This document shows positions 15,144 to 24,510 of a DNA stretch of 55,589 bases, piece after piece. The notes beneath the pieces were generated by a model. It was not told the origin of the DNA, searched no databases, and saw only the letters and a list, made by a program, of their open reading frames with translations. The stretch covers positions 1-55,589 of the forward strand of contig CAZEFH010000005.1 of assembly GCA_964511435.1 (NCBI GenBank), in the 5' to 3' direction. Made by a program: the position numbers and the translations under genes. How positions within the stretch are numbered: the first letter of the stretch is position 1; every line of letters begins with the position of its first letter. This DNA comes from JBGSPL01 sp964511435. GTDB taxonomy: Bacteria; Patescibacteriota; CPR2; UBA1875; CAIMLA01.

Positions 15144-16223
15144 TTGGCTAAAGAAAATGATTTTGACAAAGCCGTCGATGCCCTTATTGCAAAAGGGCGC
15201 GAACAGGGCTTCGTCACCCAAGAAGAAATCCTTGGAAGATTCCCTGACGTCGAAGATAACATCGAGAAGCTTGATGAACTGTATGCATCTCTATCTGATC
15301 AGGGCATCGAAGTACTCGATAATCGCGAAAAGATGATTTGGGGTGAAGATGGTGACGGGGAAGAAGTAGACACTAGCTTCGATGACATCTCTGAGCTAGC
15401 TGATGACTCAGTGCGAATGTATCTCCGTGAAATCGGCAAGATTCCTCTCCTTACCCAAGCAGAGGAAGTTGATCTCGCAAAAAAGATCGAAGCAGGAGAC
15501 AAACAAGCCAAGAAGCGTCTGGCGGAGGCAAATATGCGTCTTGTAGTCTCTATCGCAAAGAAATATATCGGTCGTGGTCTAGACCTACTAGACCTAATAC
15601 AGGAAGGGAATACCGGTCTACTTCGTGCTGTAGTAAAGTTTGACTATACCAAAGGCTTCAAGTTCTCCACTTATGCGACTTGGTGGATCCGCCAAGCTAT
15701 CACTCGTGCCATCGCCGACCAAGCGCGTACTATTCGTATCCCTGTGCACATGGTTGAGACTATCAATAAGCTTATCCGTACTCAGCGTCGTCTCCTTCAG
15801 GAGCTGGGCCGCGAGCCACTTCCCGAGGAAATTGCGCTCGAGATGGGCATCGAAGTTGAAAAGGTTAATTACATCCTGAAAATTAAGGAAGATACCGTAT
15901 CAATCGAGGCTCCAGTAGGTGAAGAGGAAGACTCTCGGCTTGCTGACTTCATCGAAGACCGTGACTCGACTACTCCAGAAGAAGCTGCCACCTATCAGCT
16001 GCTCAAAGAGAATATTAATGAAGTACTACAGCTTCTAACTCCGCGTGAGCAAAAGATTTTGCGCATGCGCTTTGGTCTCGACGATGGCAGAGCTCACACA
16101 CTTGAGGAGACCGGGCAAGAGTTCGGCGTTACTCGTGAGCGCATCCGCCAGATTGAGTCAAAGGCGCTTCAGAAGCTTAAGAAGCACCGCGAAAGCAAGA
16201 AACTACGAGACTACCTATACTAA
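15144..16223 (+). CDS. rpoD: Primary RNA polymerase sigma factor (sigma-70)
   Basis: 359 aa from a TTG with AAAGGAG upstream. Region 1.2 (DSVRMYLREIGKIPLLT), region 2 (RLVVSIAKKYIGRGLDLLDL, YATWWIRQAI), region 3 and region 4.2 (VTRERIRQIESKALQKLK) are intact; the long E. coli non-conserved insert is absent. It directs RNA polymerase to TTGACA/TATAAT promoters such as those seen in this window. Followed by a terminator. Confidence 0.96.
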   Translation: MAKENDFDKAVDALIAKGREQGFVTQEEILGRFPDVEDNIEKLDELYASLSDQGIEVLDNREKMIWGEDGDGEEVDTSFDDISELADDSVRMYLREIGKIPLLTQAEEVDLAKKIEAGDKQAKKRLAEANMRLVVSIAKKYIGRGLDLLDLIQEGNTGLLRAVVKFDYTKGFKFSTYATWWIRQAITRAIADQARTIRIPVHMVETINKLIRTQRRLLQELGREPLPEEIALEMGIEVEKVNYILKIKEDTVSIEAPVGEEEDSRLADFIEDRDSTTPEEAATYQLLKENINEVLQLLTPREQKILRMRFGLDDGRAHTLEETGQEFGVTRERIRQIESKALQKLKKHRESKKLRDYLY

Positions 16224-16225
16224 AA

Positions 16226-16245
16226 AGAGGCCCGAAAGGGCCTCT
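16226..16245 (+). terminator. Terminator of rpoD
   Basis: Stem AGAGGCCC/GGGCCTCT, loop GAAA, then TTTT. Confidence 0.88.
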
Positions 16246-16264
16246 TTTCTGCTATAATTAGAGT

Positions 16265-19024
16265 ATGAAAAGGGCTAAATTTGTACTTATTGATGGCCAC
16301 GCACTGATTCACAGAGCCTACCATGCCATACCACCGCTCACGACTAAAAATGGGGAGGTTGTGAATGCGGTCTATGGCTTTACAACGATTGTGCTCAATG
16401 TTCTGAGAGATCTCAAGCCAGAATATGTTGCAGTAGCGATGGACCTCCCTGGTAAAACTTTCCGACATCATGATTATGCGGACTATAAAGCAACTCGCAA
16501 AAAGGCCGATGATGATCTCATTTCTCAGTTTCCGCGAGTCTATGACGTTATCAATGCTCTTAACATACCCGTATACGAAAAGGAAGGCTACGAAGCAGAC
16601 GACATTATCGGTAGTGCTGCGGAGAAACTGAAGAAGGACTACGACGTCTATGTCGTTACCGGTGACCTTGATGAGCTTCAACTTGTCGATGAACACGTAA
16701 ATATATATACAATGAAACGTGGCTTCACCGATACATTTATTTATGATAAGAACGCGGTGATGGAACGCTACGGCCTCACTCCAGATGAATTTGTAATTCT
16801 TAAGGCACTCAAAGGTGACACATCAGACAATATCCCTGGTGTCATGGGGATTGGCGAAAAAGGCGCGATTGACCTTGTACAAAAATACCAGACTCTCGAT
16901 AACATTTATGCCCACCTAGATGAACTGAAGCCTGCTATGAAGAAAAAACTAGAGGACGGCAAAGACAGTGCCTACCTTAGCCTACATCTTTCGAAGATTG
17001 TTCGAGACATTCCTCTCGAAATCTGTGAAGGAGACTGCAAAACCCACGAGTTTGACCGCGCCAAAGTCTTCGAGCTTTTCCGTGAACTAGAGTTCAAATC
17101 GTTACTATCCAAGCTGCCAGGGGAAGAAAAGATACAGGGCGGACTTTTCGATTTCGGCTCGAAAACACAGCCAGAGACCAAGTCAAATAAACCACACTAT
17201 ACGAAAGAAAATTACATCCTTGTAAGTACGAATAAAGAGCTCGAGAAGTTGGTAGGACAGCTAGAGAAACAGCAGCTTATTGCCATAGATACCGAAACTG
17301 ATTCGCTGGATTCCATTTCAGCCGGACTAGTCGGTATTTCGGTGGCCTGGGAGGAAGGTAAGGCATATTATATTGCTATCCGCGGTGAAGGCGGAGACAC
17401 TCTGCCTCTGACAACCGTCCAAAAAGCTCTAGACCCAATACTAACAAACGAGAAGATTAAGAAAGTCGGTCATAATATCAAGTTTGATCTTGAGGTTCTG
17501 AACGGAAACGGATTCGACGTCGCAGGAATAATTTTCGACACCATGATAGCAGCCTATCTCGTCAATCCGAATGCAAGATCACAAAAGCTCGACGAACTAG
17601 CATTCACTGAGCTTGGCATCGAGATGACCAAGATAAAAGAGCTCATTGGTAGTGGTAAAAATGAAATCACCTTTGATAAAGTCGACATCCATGAAGCGGC
17701 TCTTTATGGGGCTGAGGATGCCGATATCACCCTTCGTCTCTATCATCATTTGCAGAATGACCTCGAAGAAGGCGGGTTCACTGACCTGATGAACACCATA
17801 GAAGCACCGTTAATCCCTGTACTCGCAAAAATGGAAGAAAACGGTGTCCTTATTGATACCAAACTACTGGGAAAACTATCGAGCGAATTTGGCGAAAGAC
17901 TTAAGAAAATCGAACAGGAAATTTATCAGCACGCTGGTGAACCTTTCAACATCAGCTCTCCGGCTCAGCTTCAGAAGATTCTCTACGACAAGCTGGGGCT
18001 CCAAAATCAAATACCAAACCCGAAGGACATAAAGAAGCTACCATCTGGCGGGTTTTCAACAGGGGCCGAGCAACTAGATAAACTTCAGGAATCCGGTCAT
18101 CCAATCATCGACCTAATCCTCGAATATCGGGAGCTTTCAAAGCTGAAAAGCACTTATGTCGATGCTTTACCAAAGCTGATTAATCCTGGTACTGGGCGAA
18201 TCCATACCAGTTTTAATCAAGCGATCGTTGCCACTGGACGTCTCAGCTCTACGGGTCCAAATCTACAAAATATTCCAATTCGCACCGAGACTGGAATGCA
18301 GATTCGTGAAGCCTTTATCGCTGACTCCGGGTATCAAATTATGTCGGCCGACTACTCTCAGATAGAGCTTCGTATCATCGCTCATATGTCAGGAGACCCG
18401 GTGATGACTGCAGCCTTTAAAAATGGTGAGGACATCCATACCGCTACCGCCGCCAAAGTTTATGGCGTCAAAGAAACTGAGGTTACTAAAGAGATGCGCC
18501 GTACCGCCAAGGTAGTGAATTTCGGCATTGTTTATGGTGTTTCTGCTCACGGACTTCAGCGTCAAAGTACCCTTTCCTACGCCCAAGCACGCGAATTCAT
18601 TGATAAATATTTCGCAACTCACTCAGGAATTAAGACATATTTAGACGATGTTATCAAAGTGGCTCGGGAACGAGGCTTTGCCGAAACTCTTTTTGGCCGC
18701 AGACGTTATTTACCAGAACTTACCAGCAGCAACTTTGCCGTTCGTGGCAGTGCCGAGAGAATGGCCGCCAACATGCCAATCCAAGGAACTGCAGCAGACC
18801 TCATGAAACTCGCCATGATTGAAATTGATAAAGAAATTACCTCTGTAAGCGAAAAAACAAAGATACTTCTCACGGTTCACGACGAACTTGTCTTCGAAGT
18901 ACCTGATGCCGATACCCTAAAAGTACGTGCATTTGTGAAACAAAAGATGGAAAATGTAGTAGTACTCGATGTCCCTGTTGTCGTCGAGATTGGAGTAGGT
19001 AATAACTGGGGAGAAGCCAAATGA
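16265..19024 (+). CDS. polA: DNA polymerase I
   Basis: 919 aa with all three domains. 5'-3' exonuclease: residues about 1-290 (ALKGDTSDNIPGVMGIGEKGA). 3'-5' exonuclease: about 310-490 with DTETDSL, GHNIKFDLE and YGAEDAD, so proofreading residues are kept. Polymerase: motif A DYSQIELR, motif B RRTAKVVNFGIVYG, motif C VHDELVFEV. It fills gaps and removes RNA primers. TATAAT at 16253-16258 lies 6 bases from the ATG: a leaderless transcript is likely. Confidence 0.97.
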   Translation: MKRAKFVLIDGHALIHRAYHAIPPLTTKNGEVVNAVYGFTTIVLNVLRDLKPEYVAVAMDLPGKTFRHHDYADYKATRKKADDDLISQFPRVYDVINALNIPVYEKEGYEADDIIGSAAEKLKKDYDVYVVTGDLDELQLVDEHVNIYTMKRGFTDTFIYDKNAVMERYGLTPDEFVILKALKGDTSDNIPGVMGIGEKGAIDLVQKYQTLDNIYAHLDELKPAMKKKLEDGKDSAYLSLHLSKIVRDIPLEICEGDCKTHEFDRAKVFELFRELEFKSLLSKLPGEEKIQGGLFDFGSKTQPETKSNKPHYTKENYILVSTNKELEKLVGQLEKQQLIAIDTETDSLDSISAGLVGISVAWEEGKAYYIAIRGEGGDTLPLTTVQKALDPILTNEKIKKVGHNIKFDLEVLNGNGFDVAGIIFDTMIAAYLVNPNARSQKLDELAFTELGIEMTKIKELIGSGKNEITFDKVDIHEAALYGAEDADITLRLYHHLQNDLEEGGFTDLMNTIEAPLIPVLAKMEENGVLIDTKLLGKLSSEFGERLKKIEQEIYQHAGEPFNISSPAQLQKILYDKLGLQNQIPNPKDIKKLPSGGFSTGAEQLDKLQESGHPIIDLILEYRELSKLKSTYVDALPKLINPGTGRIHTSFNQAIVATGRLSSTGPNLQNIPIRTETGMQIREAFIADSGYQIMSADYSQIELRIIAHMSGDPVMTAAFKNGEDIHTATAAKVYGVKETEVTKEMRRTAKVVNFGIVYGVSAHGLQRQSTLSYAQAREFIDKYFATHSGIKTYLDDVIKVARERGFAETLFGRRRYLPELTSSNFAVRGSAERMAANMPIQGTAADLMKLAMIEIDKEITSVSEKTKILLTVHDELVFEVPDADTLKVRAFVKQKMENVVVLDVPVVVEIGVGNNWGEAK

Positions 19025-19344
19025 AATACCTAAGAGAGGTAATATATTCACTCCTTATAGGGGCACTAATTGCGTCACTAAGTCTAATAATAGTAGTTAA
19101 AACTGTACCCAAAGATACAGAAGGTTCTACTACCGACATTGTCAACCGAGAATCTACTGGCTGTTTCGAAACCGATCACCAGCTGCGTGGACTCCCCTTT
19201 GCATACCTCGAAACACACAAAAACAAACCTTGCCCTGGAATTGAGATAGATGAGCTCAATATCATGCTACTTATTGCGAACGTCGCAACCTGGTCAATCA
19301 TATCATTCGCAGGTATCTACTTAATAGGAAGGATAAAGAAATGA
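19021..19344 (+). CDS. Hypothetical two-span membrane protein
   Basis: 107 aa overlapping the polA stop by 4 bases (ATGA). Two membrane spans, about residues 8-30 and 80-102, flank a loop with two Cys (TGCFETDHQL, NKPCPG). No family recognised. Also overlaps the next gene by 4 bases, so polA and the two membrane genes form one operon. Confidence 0.7.
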   Translation: MKYLREVIYSLLIGALIASLSLIIVVKTVPKDTEGSTTDIVNRESTGCFETDHQLRGLPFAYLETHKNKPCPGIEIDELNIMLLIANVATWSIISFAGIYLIGRIKK

Positions 19345-19859
19345 AAACCTGGCACAAGGTCGGATTCGTTATCGCGGGAGCACTAGCCCTCGCCAGTCTC
19401 GGTATTGCTCTTTATTACTGGGGGAAGCTGCCTTCAATTATCCCCACACATTTTGGGATTAGTGGTCAGCCAGATGACTGGAATCCGAAATCAGTCTGGT
19501 ATTCCTTCATGATGCCAGTACTACAAATAGTAATGCTTGGTTCCTTTATATTTCTTTATTACAAGCCCCAGTATAGTGATATGCCTACCACGCTCTGGCT
19601 GATGGCAATGGATGACAAGGTAAAAGACCATGCCTTCGACCTCATCCGTACCATGCTAGTAGGAACCTCCCTCTGGATTGGAATGCTCTTCACTTACATT
19701 ACCTACATGATGAACTACTCCGCTCTAAATAAGGATGCTGGTCTGGTACCATGGGTAATGCTCACCATTCTCGGTGCAATGATGGTTTGGCTTATCTGGT
19801 GGACAGTGAAAGTTTACCGCGCCACCCGTGACGCCATCAAAGAACTCAAGGCTAAATAA
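19341..19859 (+). CDS. DUF1648 membrane protein
   Basis: 172 aa with about four membrane spans. The N-terminal part has the DUF1648 signature (LPSIIPTHFGISGQPDDW), shared with SdpI-type immunity proteins. In SdpI, this region precedes a membrane segment involved in signalling or immunity. Whether immunity is the role here is unknown. Confidence 0.75.
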   Translation: MKTWHKVGFVIAGALALASLGIALYYWGKLPSIIPTHFGISGQPDDWNPKSVWYSFMMPVLQIVMLGSFIFLYYKPQYSDMPTTLWLMAMDDKVKDHAFDLIRTMLVGTSLWIGMLFTYITYMMNYSALNKDAGLVPWVMLTILGAMMVWLIWWTVKVYRATRDAIKELKAK

Positions 19860-19942
19860 TATCTTCGTACGTCGTGAGTGCTATAGCTCTAGAGGAAACT
19901 CCAGAATAATAACTTGATAAACTTGCTAACATTACCAACTTT

Positions 19943-21019
19943 ATGAACTTATACATTCACATTCCGTTCTGCCGCTCAAAATGCGCTTATTGCGCATTTT
20001 TGAGTCACTGTGATATTTCAAAAGAAAACGAGTATGTCAAAGCAGTTTGCCGGGAAATTCTAGATTCTGAACTCCAGGTTCAAGAATCTATCTCTACAAT
20101 CTATTTCGGTGGCGGCACTCCTAGTCTGTTAGCCCCAGAAAATATTACCAAAATTATTACTACTATCAAGAAGACTGCTCCTCTTACGGCAGATTGTGAG
20201 GTCACTCTTGAGTGCAATCCAGAAAATATCGAAGAAAAGAAACTTACGGCTTGGAAAGCTGCCGGTGTAAATCGCATCAGCATTGGCGTCCAGACATTAA
20301 ATGATGTGGCTCGTAAACTAATCGGACGCAGCTTAACAGCTGCTGAAGTCCTGGCAAGGTTTGAAATTGCGCAAAAATATTTTGATAATGTCGGCATCGA
20401 CCTCATCTGCGGGCTTCCAAATGACGACATCATCACCACACTCCAGGCCATGGGATCTAAGCTCCTAACCCTCGACCACATTTCGCTTTATGACCTAGAA
20501 ACCGATAATGACAGTCAAATAGCCAGAGACTCAGCCAAATTCCCGCTTGCAGATGAGAATACTAGGGCTGAGATGCTTCTCTCGGCCTGGAAAAAACTAG
20601 TGGAACTAGGCTTCGAACAATATGAAATTTCTAACTTCGCTCGTAAGGCTAAGTACTGCCGCCACAATCTCGACTTTTGGAAAGGACACGATTACCTTGG
20701 CTTTGGCCTTGGAGCGACATCCAAAATAGGAAGCCAAATAATTACTAATGTCACCAACTTTGAATCATACCTGTCTGGCACAGGTGCCCCAGCCACAGAA
20801 ACTTTATCGAAAACAGAGCTAGTAAATCTGAGGCTTATTACTGCCATCCGCCTGGATAGACCCTTTGATGAAGCAATGCGTGAAGCAAGCATATTGTCAC
20901 TACCCCCGGTTCTATTTGAACACTGTCTCGTTTCCGACTACCAGCTAACAAGCCGTGGCAAGCTGCTGTATAATCAAGTTGTAAAGGAAATACTTGAATA
21001 TGAACAGACGCCTGAGTGA
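19943..21019 (+). CDS. hemW: HemW-like radical SAM protein
   Basis: 358 aa. The radical SAM Cys motif CRSKCAYC (residues 10-17), GGGTPSLL and the HemN/HemW C-terminal domain are visible. The first residues (MNLYIHIPFC) match HemW (heme chaperone, formerly called coproporphyrinogen oxidase-like). No other heme gene is seen in the window. No strong Shine-Dalgarno precedes the ATG. Confidence 0.88.
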   Translation: MNLYIHIPFCRSKCAYCAFLSHCDISKENEYVKAVCREILDSELQVQESISTIYFGGGTPSLLAPENITKIITTIKKTAPLTADCEVTLECNPENIEEKKLTAWKAAGVNRISIGVQTLNDVARKLIGRSLTAAEVLARFEIAQKYFDNVGIDLICGLPNDDIITTLQAMGSKLLTLDHISLYDLETDNDSQIARDSAKFPLADENTRAEMLLSAWKKLVELGFEQYEISNFARKAKYCRHNLDFWKGHDYLGFGLGATSKIGSQIITNVTNFESYLSGTGAPATETLSKTELVNLRLITAIRLDRPFDEAMREASILSLPPVLFEHCLVSDYQLTSRGKLLYNQVVKEILEYEQTPE

Positions 21020-21776
21020 TTACAGGTTAAGAGAGATTCGCAGCTACCACATAGCAGTTACTTTTGGCGTTTTTGTCGTTGTTGTTGGTACTGCTATCGG
21101 ACTATTCCAGTACTTTTATGATTACAGCAACAGCCACAAGTCAGAGACCTTCAGTGGAGAGCCGCGCGCTGTAACCGAACAAACCAAGCAGAAGCCTACC
21201 GCCATCATTCAAACCACACCAGTTAGCAAAAACTTGGCCGTGCCCTATGCTGCACAAGCACCCTTCGGAAACTGGACTGTTCACGAAGAATCATGCGAGG
21301 AAGCGGCGCTCGTGATGTACCATGAATACCTTAAAGGCGAGAAAACAGACGTTGTTCTGGATAACCAGGTACTCGACGCCACCTATCGTGAAATAAAATC
21401 ATGGCAAGTCAGCCACTATGGGAGCGAGCCAGACCTTGGTATGGATGCGCTCGGTAAATTTGCTAGGGATTATTATAGTTATAATTACCAGACCCTCGAA
21501 GCAAATGAGATAAATATCAAGACCGCTATTACGGAGAGTAAGCCAGTGATTGTCCCTGTAATGACTCATTCCCTTCAGAATAACATGTACGGTAGATACA
21601 CCGTCTATCACGTATTATTAATAAAGGGCTACGACGCCACGGGTGTGATTACCAATGATGCTGGCGTCGGTAATGGCCAGAATCACCATTACGATTGGAA
21701 CATCCTTTGGGGTGCTATCGACGCTCAGACCACCAAGATGGGTCAGGGGCGAGTGATGCTAACATTGTCTAAATAG
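20994..21776 (+). CDS. C39-family cysteine peptidase-like exported protein
   Basis: 260 aa with one N-terminal membrane anchor (about residues 20-42; VTFGVFVVVVGTAIGLFQYF). The C-terminal domain (about 80-258) has the Peptidase_C39_2 pattern: Cys in EESCEEAALVMYHEYL, His in YHVLLIKGYD and Asp in TNDAGVG. It is a likely extracytoplasmic papain-fold protease or binding protein. It overlaps the end of hemW by 26 bases; the start could be 20994 or 21000. Confidence 0.8.
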   Translation: MNMNRRLSDYRLREIRSYHIAVTFGVFVVVVGTAIGLFQYFYDYSNSHKSETFSGEPRAVTEQTKQKPTAIIQTTPVSKNLAVPYAAQAPFGNWTVHEESCEEAALVMYHEYLKGEKTDVVLDNQVLDATYREIKSWQVSHYGSEPDLGMDALGKFARDYYSYNYQTLEANEINIKTAITESKPVIVPVMTHSLQNNMYGRYTVYHVLLIKGYDATGVITNDAGVGNGQNHHYDWNILWGAIDAQTTKMGQGRVMLTLSK

Positions 21777-21794
21777 CTTTTTATATACTATTTC

Positions 21795-21854
21795 TGTATA
21801 CTATATAAAGTACTTGACAACCATATTCCGCTACATATACACTTATAGTATACA
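21795..21854 (+). promoter_or_regulatory. lexA promoter with flanking inverted repeats (candidate LexA operators)
   Basis: -35 TTGACA (21814-21819), 16-bp spacer, -10 TATACA (21836-21841). The promoter is bracketed by TGTATACTATA (21795-21805) and its reverse complement TATAGTATACA (21844-21854), each holding the palindrome GTATAC. Position suggests LexA autoregulation; these are neither the E. coli nor the Bacillus SOS-box sequence. Confidence 0.55.
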
Positions 21855-21864
21855 AGGAGGGCAT

Positions 21865-22497
21865 ATGAAAGCTCTAACGCAAAAACAAGAACAAGTTCTC
21901 GACTGGATCGAGGAATCGGTCCAGAAAACTGGCCAAGCTCCGACTGTTCGTGAGCTACAGGACAAGCTCGGCTGCTCATCTCCGATGGGAGCTGTGGCAC
22001 ACCTGAACGCTCTGGAAGCAAAGGGGTACATCACCAAGGTGGATGGCAAGGCTCGCGGTCTTATCATTAACCGCGGTGACGAAATCAAGTCTTCGGATGA
22101 TTTAGTACAGGTACCACTGGTAGGACGTGTAGCTTGTGGGATGCCGATCTGGGCTGAGGAAATGATTGAAGAAATTATTCCCTTACCAAAAGCTTTCGTA
22201 AAATACACTTCTGATGTCTTCATGCTTCGAGCGCAAGGTGATAGCATGAACCTCGCTGGCATTGATGACGGCGACTACATCATTTTTCACAAGCAAAATA
22301 GCGCAGAAGACGGCGAAAAGGTTGTCGTTCTCATCGGTAGTGAGGCAACAGTGAAGAAGTATCGGGTAGACAAAGAGCACAAGAGAGTTGTTTTTCAGCC
22401 CATGAGCGATAATCCAACTCACTCACCTATCGTTCCCGAGCTCGGAACCTTTATGATACAAGGCAAAGTCATCGGTGTAGTAAAGAATAACTTTTAG
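21865..22497 (+). CDS. lexA: LexA SOS repressor
   Basis: 210 aa. I choose the ATG at 21865 because CAAGGAGG lies just upstream and MKALTQKQEQVLDWI matches LexA. The winged HTH covers residues 1-70; the S24 peptidase domain has Ser127 (QGDSMNL) and Lys164 (ATVKKY). The self-cleavage site reads RVACGMP: Cys91-Gly92 rather than the usual Ala-Gly, as in UmuD. It represses SOS genes until RecA triggers cleavage. First gene of lexA-orf63-recA-recX. Confidence 0.95.
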   Translation: MKALTQKQEQVLDWIEESVQKTGQAPTVRELQDKLGCSSPMGAVAHLNALEAKGYITKVDGKARGLIINRGDEIKSSDDLVQVPLVGRVACGMPIWAEEMIEEIIPLPKAFVKYTSDVFMLRAQGDSMNLAGIDDGDYIIFHKQNSAEDGEKVVVLIGSEATVKKYRVDKEHKRVVFQPMSDNPTHSPIVPELGTFMIQGKVIGVVKNNF

Positions 22498-22505
22498 GTT
22501 TTATT

Positions 22506-22697
22506 ATGCAAAAAATTACTGGTGCAAATATGGATATAGACTTCTCAAATACCGACAAGGTCTCTTGGGAAGTCGGTCAATGCCCTTGGGGTTCAAACCA
22601 TAAATGTGCTGTCAAAAATGTATCAATTTGTAAATATTTCGAAGGGATAGAAAAGCCAGATATCGTAGTCTGTAGCTATAAAGGAGGAAACGTATAA
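22506..22697 (+). CDS. Small Cys-containing protein between lexA and recA
   Basis: 63 aa. Four Cys (QCPWGSNHKCAVKN, SICKYFEG, VVCSYKG) could bind a metal or Fe-S cluster. No family recognised. It shares its last base with the recA start codon (TAATG), so the two are coupled. The start has no clear Shine-Dalgarno; 22530 is an alternative. Its placement suggests a role in or co-regulation with the SOS response. Confidence 0.6.
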   Translation: MQKITGANMDIDFSNTDKVSWEVGQCPWGSNHKCAVKNVSICKYFEGIEKPDIVVCSYKGGNV

Positions 22698-23713
22698 TGT
22701 CCGCAAAAGAAGATAAGTCAGTAGTGATAGATGATCGTCTAGAAAACATTCAGACTGCTGTAGATGCAATCGAGAAGCAGTTTGGCAAAGGCGCTATCAT
22801 GAAGCTTGGCGAAGCTGGGAAAATAAACGTAGAAACAGTCTCCACAGGGAGTTTATCACTTGACCTTGCTCTAGGAGGCGGTGTACCAAAGGGCCGTATT
22901 ATAGAGGTCTACGGGCCTGAATCATCAGGGAAGACTACCCTGGCTTACCATGTGATTGCTCAAGCCCAGCGCAAGGGTGGCATAGCAGCATTCATTGACG
23001 CCGAGCATGCCCTTGACCCAGAGTATGCAAAGAACATTGGGGTAGATATCGACAAGCTCCTAATTTCACAACCAGATACTGGAGAACAAGCACTTGAAAT
23101 AGCAGAGACGTTAGTGCGTTCAAATTCTATCGACGTCCTCGTAGTTGACTCGGTTGCCGCTCTCGTACCAAAAGCAGAGATTGAGGGCGACATGGGCGAC
23201 TCTCACATGGGACTTCAAGCTCGTCTTATGTCACAGGCGCTCAGAAAGCTCACTGGTATTATCTCGAAGTCAAATACGGTCGTGATCTTCATTAATCAGA
23301 TTCGTATGAAGATTGGTGTGATGTTCGGTAACCCAGAGACTACTTCTGGTGGTCAGGCGCTGAAGTTCTTTTCTTCTGTTCGTATGGACATCCGTCGTAC
23401 AGAACAACTGAAAGATGGCGATAGCGTCATCGGTAACCGTGTAAAGGTAAAGATTGTGAAGAATAAGGTAGCACCTCCTTTCCGAGTTGCCGAGTTTGAC
23501 ATCATGTACAACGAAGGTATCGCTAAGAGCGGTGAGATAGTCGACCTAGGTGTAAAATACGGTCTCGTAGGTAAATCTGGCGCATGGTACGAGTACAAGG
23601 ACGAGAAAATTGGTCAAGGTCGTGAAGCTGCGAAACAGTTTATTAAGGACAACCCCAAAATTGCCGAAGAGCTAGAAAAGCAAATTCGTGAGGCAGCTAC
23701 GACAGCTAAATAA
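22697..23713 (+). CDS. recA: Recombinase RecA
   Basis: 338 aa, canonical. Walker A GPESSGKTT (about residue 74), Walker B VLVVDSVAAL, loop L1 and L2 segments (GDSHMGLQARLM; GNPETTSGGQALKFFSS) and a short C-terminal acidic tail. It drives strand exchange and LexA cleavage. AAAGGAGG lies inside the preceding small ORF. Followed by a hairpin, then recX. Confidence 0.98.
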   Translation: MSAKEDKSVVIDDRLENIQTAVDAIEKQFGKGAIMKLGEAGKINVETVSTGSLSLDLALGGGVPKGRIIEVYGPESSGKTTLAYHVIAQAQRKGGIAAFIDAEHALDPEYAKNIGVDIDKLLISQPDTGEQALEIAETLVRSNSIDVLVVDSVAALVPKAEIEGDMGDSHMGLQARLMSQALRKLTGIISKSNTVVIFINQIRMKIGVMFGNPETTSGGQALKFFSSVRMDIRRTEQLKDGDSVIGNRVKVKIVKNKVAPPFRVAEFDIMYNEGIAKSGEIVDLGVKYGLVGKSGAWYEYKDEKIGQGREAAKQFIKDNPKIAEELEKQIREAATTAK

Positions 23714-23721
23714 CCTTCCCC

Positions 23722-23746
23722 GCCGCCCTAGCTATACTAGGGCGGC
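23722..23746 (+). terminator. Hairpin between recA and recX
   Basis: Stem GCCGCCCTAG/CTAGGGCGGC with a short loop, followed by ATTAATATT. A weak U-tract suggests partial termination (attenuation) before recX. Confidence 0.6.
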
Positions 23747-23755
23747 ATTAATATT

Positions 23756-24376
23756 ATGAAGATTACTACTCTAGAACCACAAAAAAACAACCGAAATCGA
23801 ATGAATATGTATGTCGATGGTTTATTTCATTGCGGTTTAGACATCGGCACCGCTGCAAGACTCGGCATATATGAAGGCAAAGAAGTAACGGCTGCAGAAA
23901 TCGCCAATATTGATATAGAGGACGAGTACCAAAAGTGCATGAATACTGCTCTAAATCTTGTCTCTAGACGACTCCAGTCAGAACGAGAATACTGGCAGAA
24001 ACTTGGTAAAAAATATGACAAGGTAGTAATCGGTAAGGTACTAGACCGACTAAGAATACTTGGCTACGCTGATGACCGGAAGTTTGCAGAAATGTGGATC
24101 CGCGAACGTTCTAACGGTCGCGGAAGTAGATTGCTTCTACAAGAACTGGAACAAAAGGGAATTAACAAGCAAATTATTGATCAGTTGTTGTCTCAGAATA
24201 ATAACTCAGACTGTCTCGATGATGCACTACGACTTGCGACCAAAAAATTCAAGCCAGAGCTAGACCGAGAAAAGAATTACTTAAGGATTTCTGGTTTATT
24301 ATCTAGGCGAGGTTATGGTTACAACATTATTAAGATGGTTACAGATCAGCTTCTAAATAAAAATGTCACCGACTAG
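23756..24376 (+). CDS. recX: RecX regulator of RecA
   Basis: 206 aa with three RecX three-helix repeats (RRLQSEREYWQKLGKKY; LRILGYADDRKFAEMWIRE; RGSRLLLQELEQKGI). It inhibits or modulates RecA filaments. Downstream of recA after a hairpin. No clear ribosome-binding site before the ATG. Confidence 0.85.
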   Translation: MKITTLEPQKNNRNRMNMYVDGLFHCGLDIGTAARLGIYEGKEVTAAEIANIDIEDEYQKCMNTALNLVSRRLQSEREYWQKLGKKYDKVVIGKVLDRLRILGYADDRKFAEMWIRERSNGRGSRLLLQELEQKGINKQIIDQLLSQNNNSDCLDDALRLATKKFKPELDREKNYLRISGLLSRRGYGYNIIKMVTDQLLNKNVTD

Positions 24377-24388
24377 TCGGTGACATTT
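24361..24388. terminator. Bidirectional terminator between recX and the mini-gene
   Basis: Perfect stem AAATGTCACCGACTAG and its complement, followed by TTTTT on the plus strand and flanked by A residues for the opposite direction. Confidence 0.85.
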
Positions 24389-24408
24389 TTTGTGCTTTCG
24401 CTTTATAT

Positions 24409-24477
24409 TTAGCTTTGAATCGACAGCACCTTGTAGGTAAACGCAAATGCGCCTGCCCACATGAGTAGTGGTAACAT
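24409..24477 (-). CDS. 22-residue hydrophobic peptide gene
   Basis: The ORF reads MLPLLMWAGAFAFTYKVLSI plus QS and stop. AGAGGAGGTAGG stands directly before the ATG. The leader holds an ACGC/GCGT hairpin, and a fully consensus promoter lies upstream (24511-24539). It ends before the terminator shared with recX. The peptide could insert in a membrane. It could be a type I toxin-like peptide, a small membrane regulator, or the visible part of a small RNA. Confidence 0.6.
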   Translation of the reverse strand: MLPLLMWAGAFAFTYKVLSIQS

Positions 24478-24510
24478 CCTACCTCCTCTACGCGTTTCAG
24501 CGTGCTTAAG

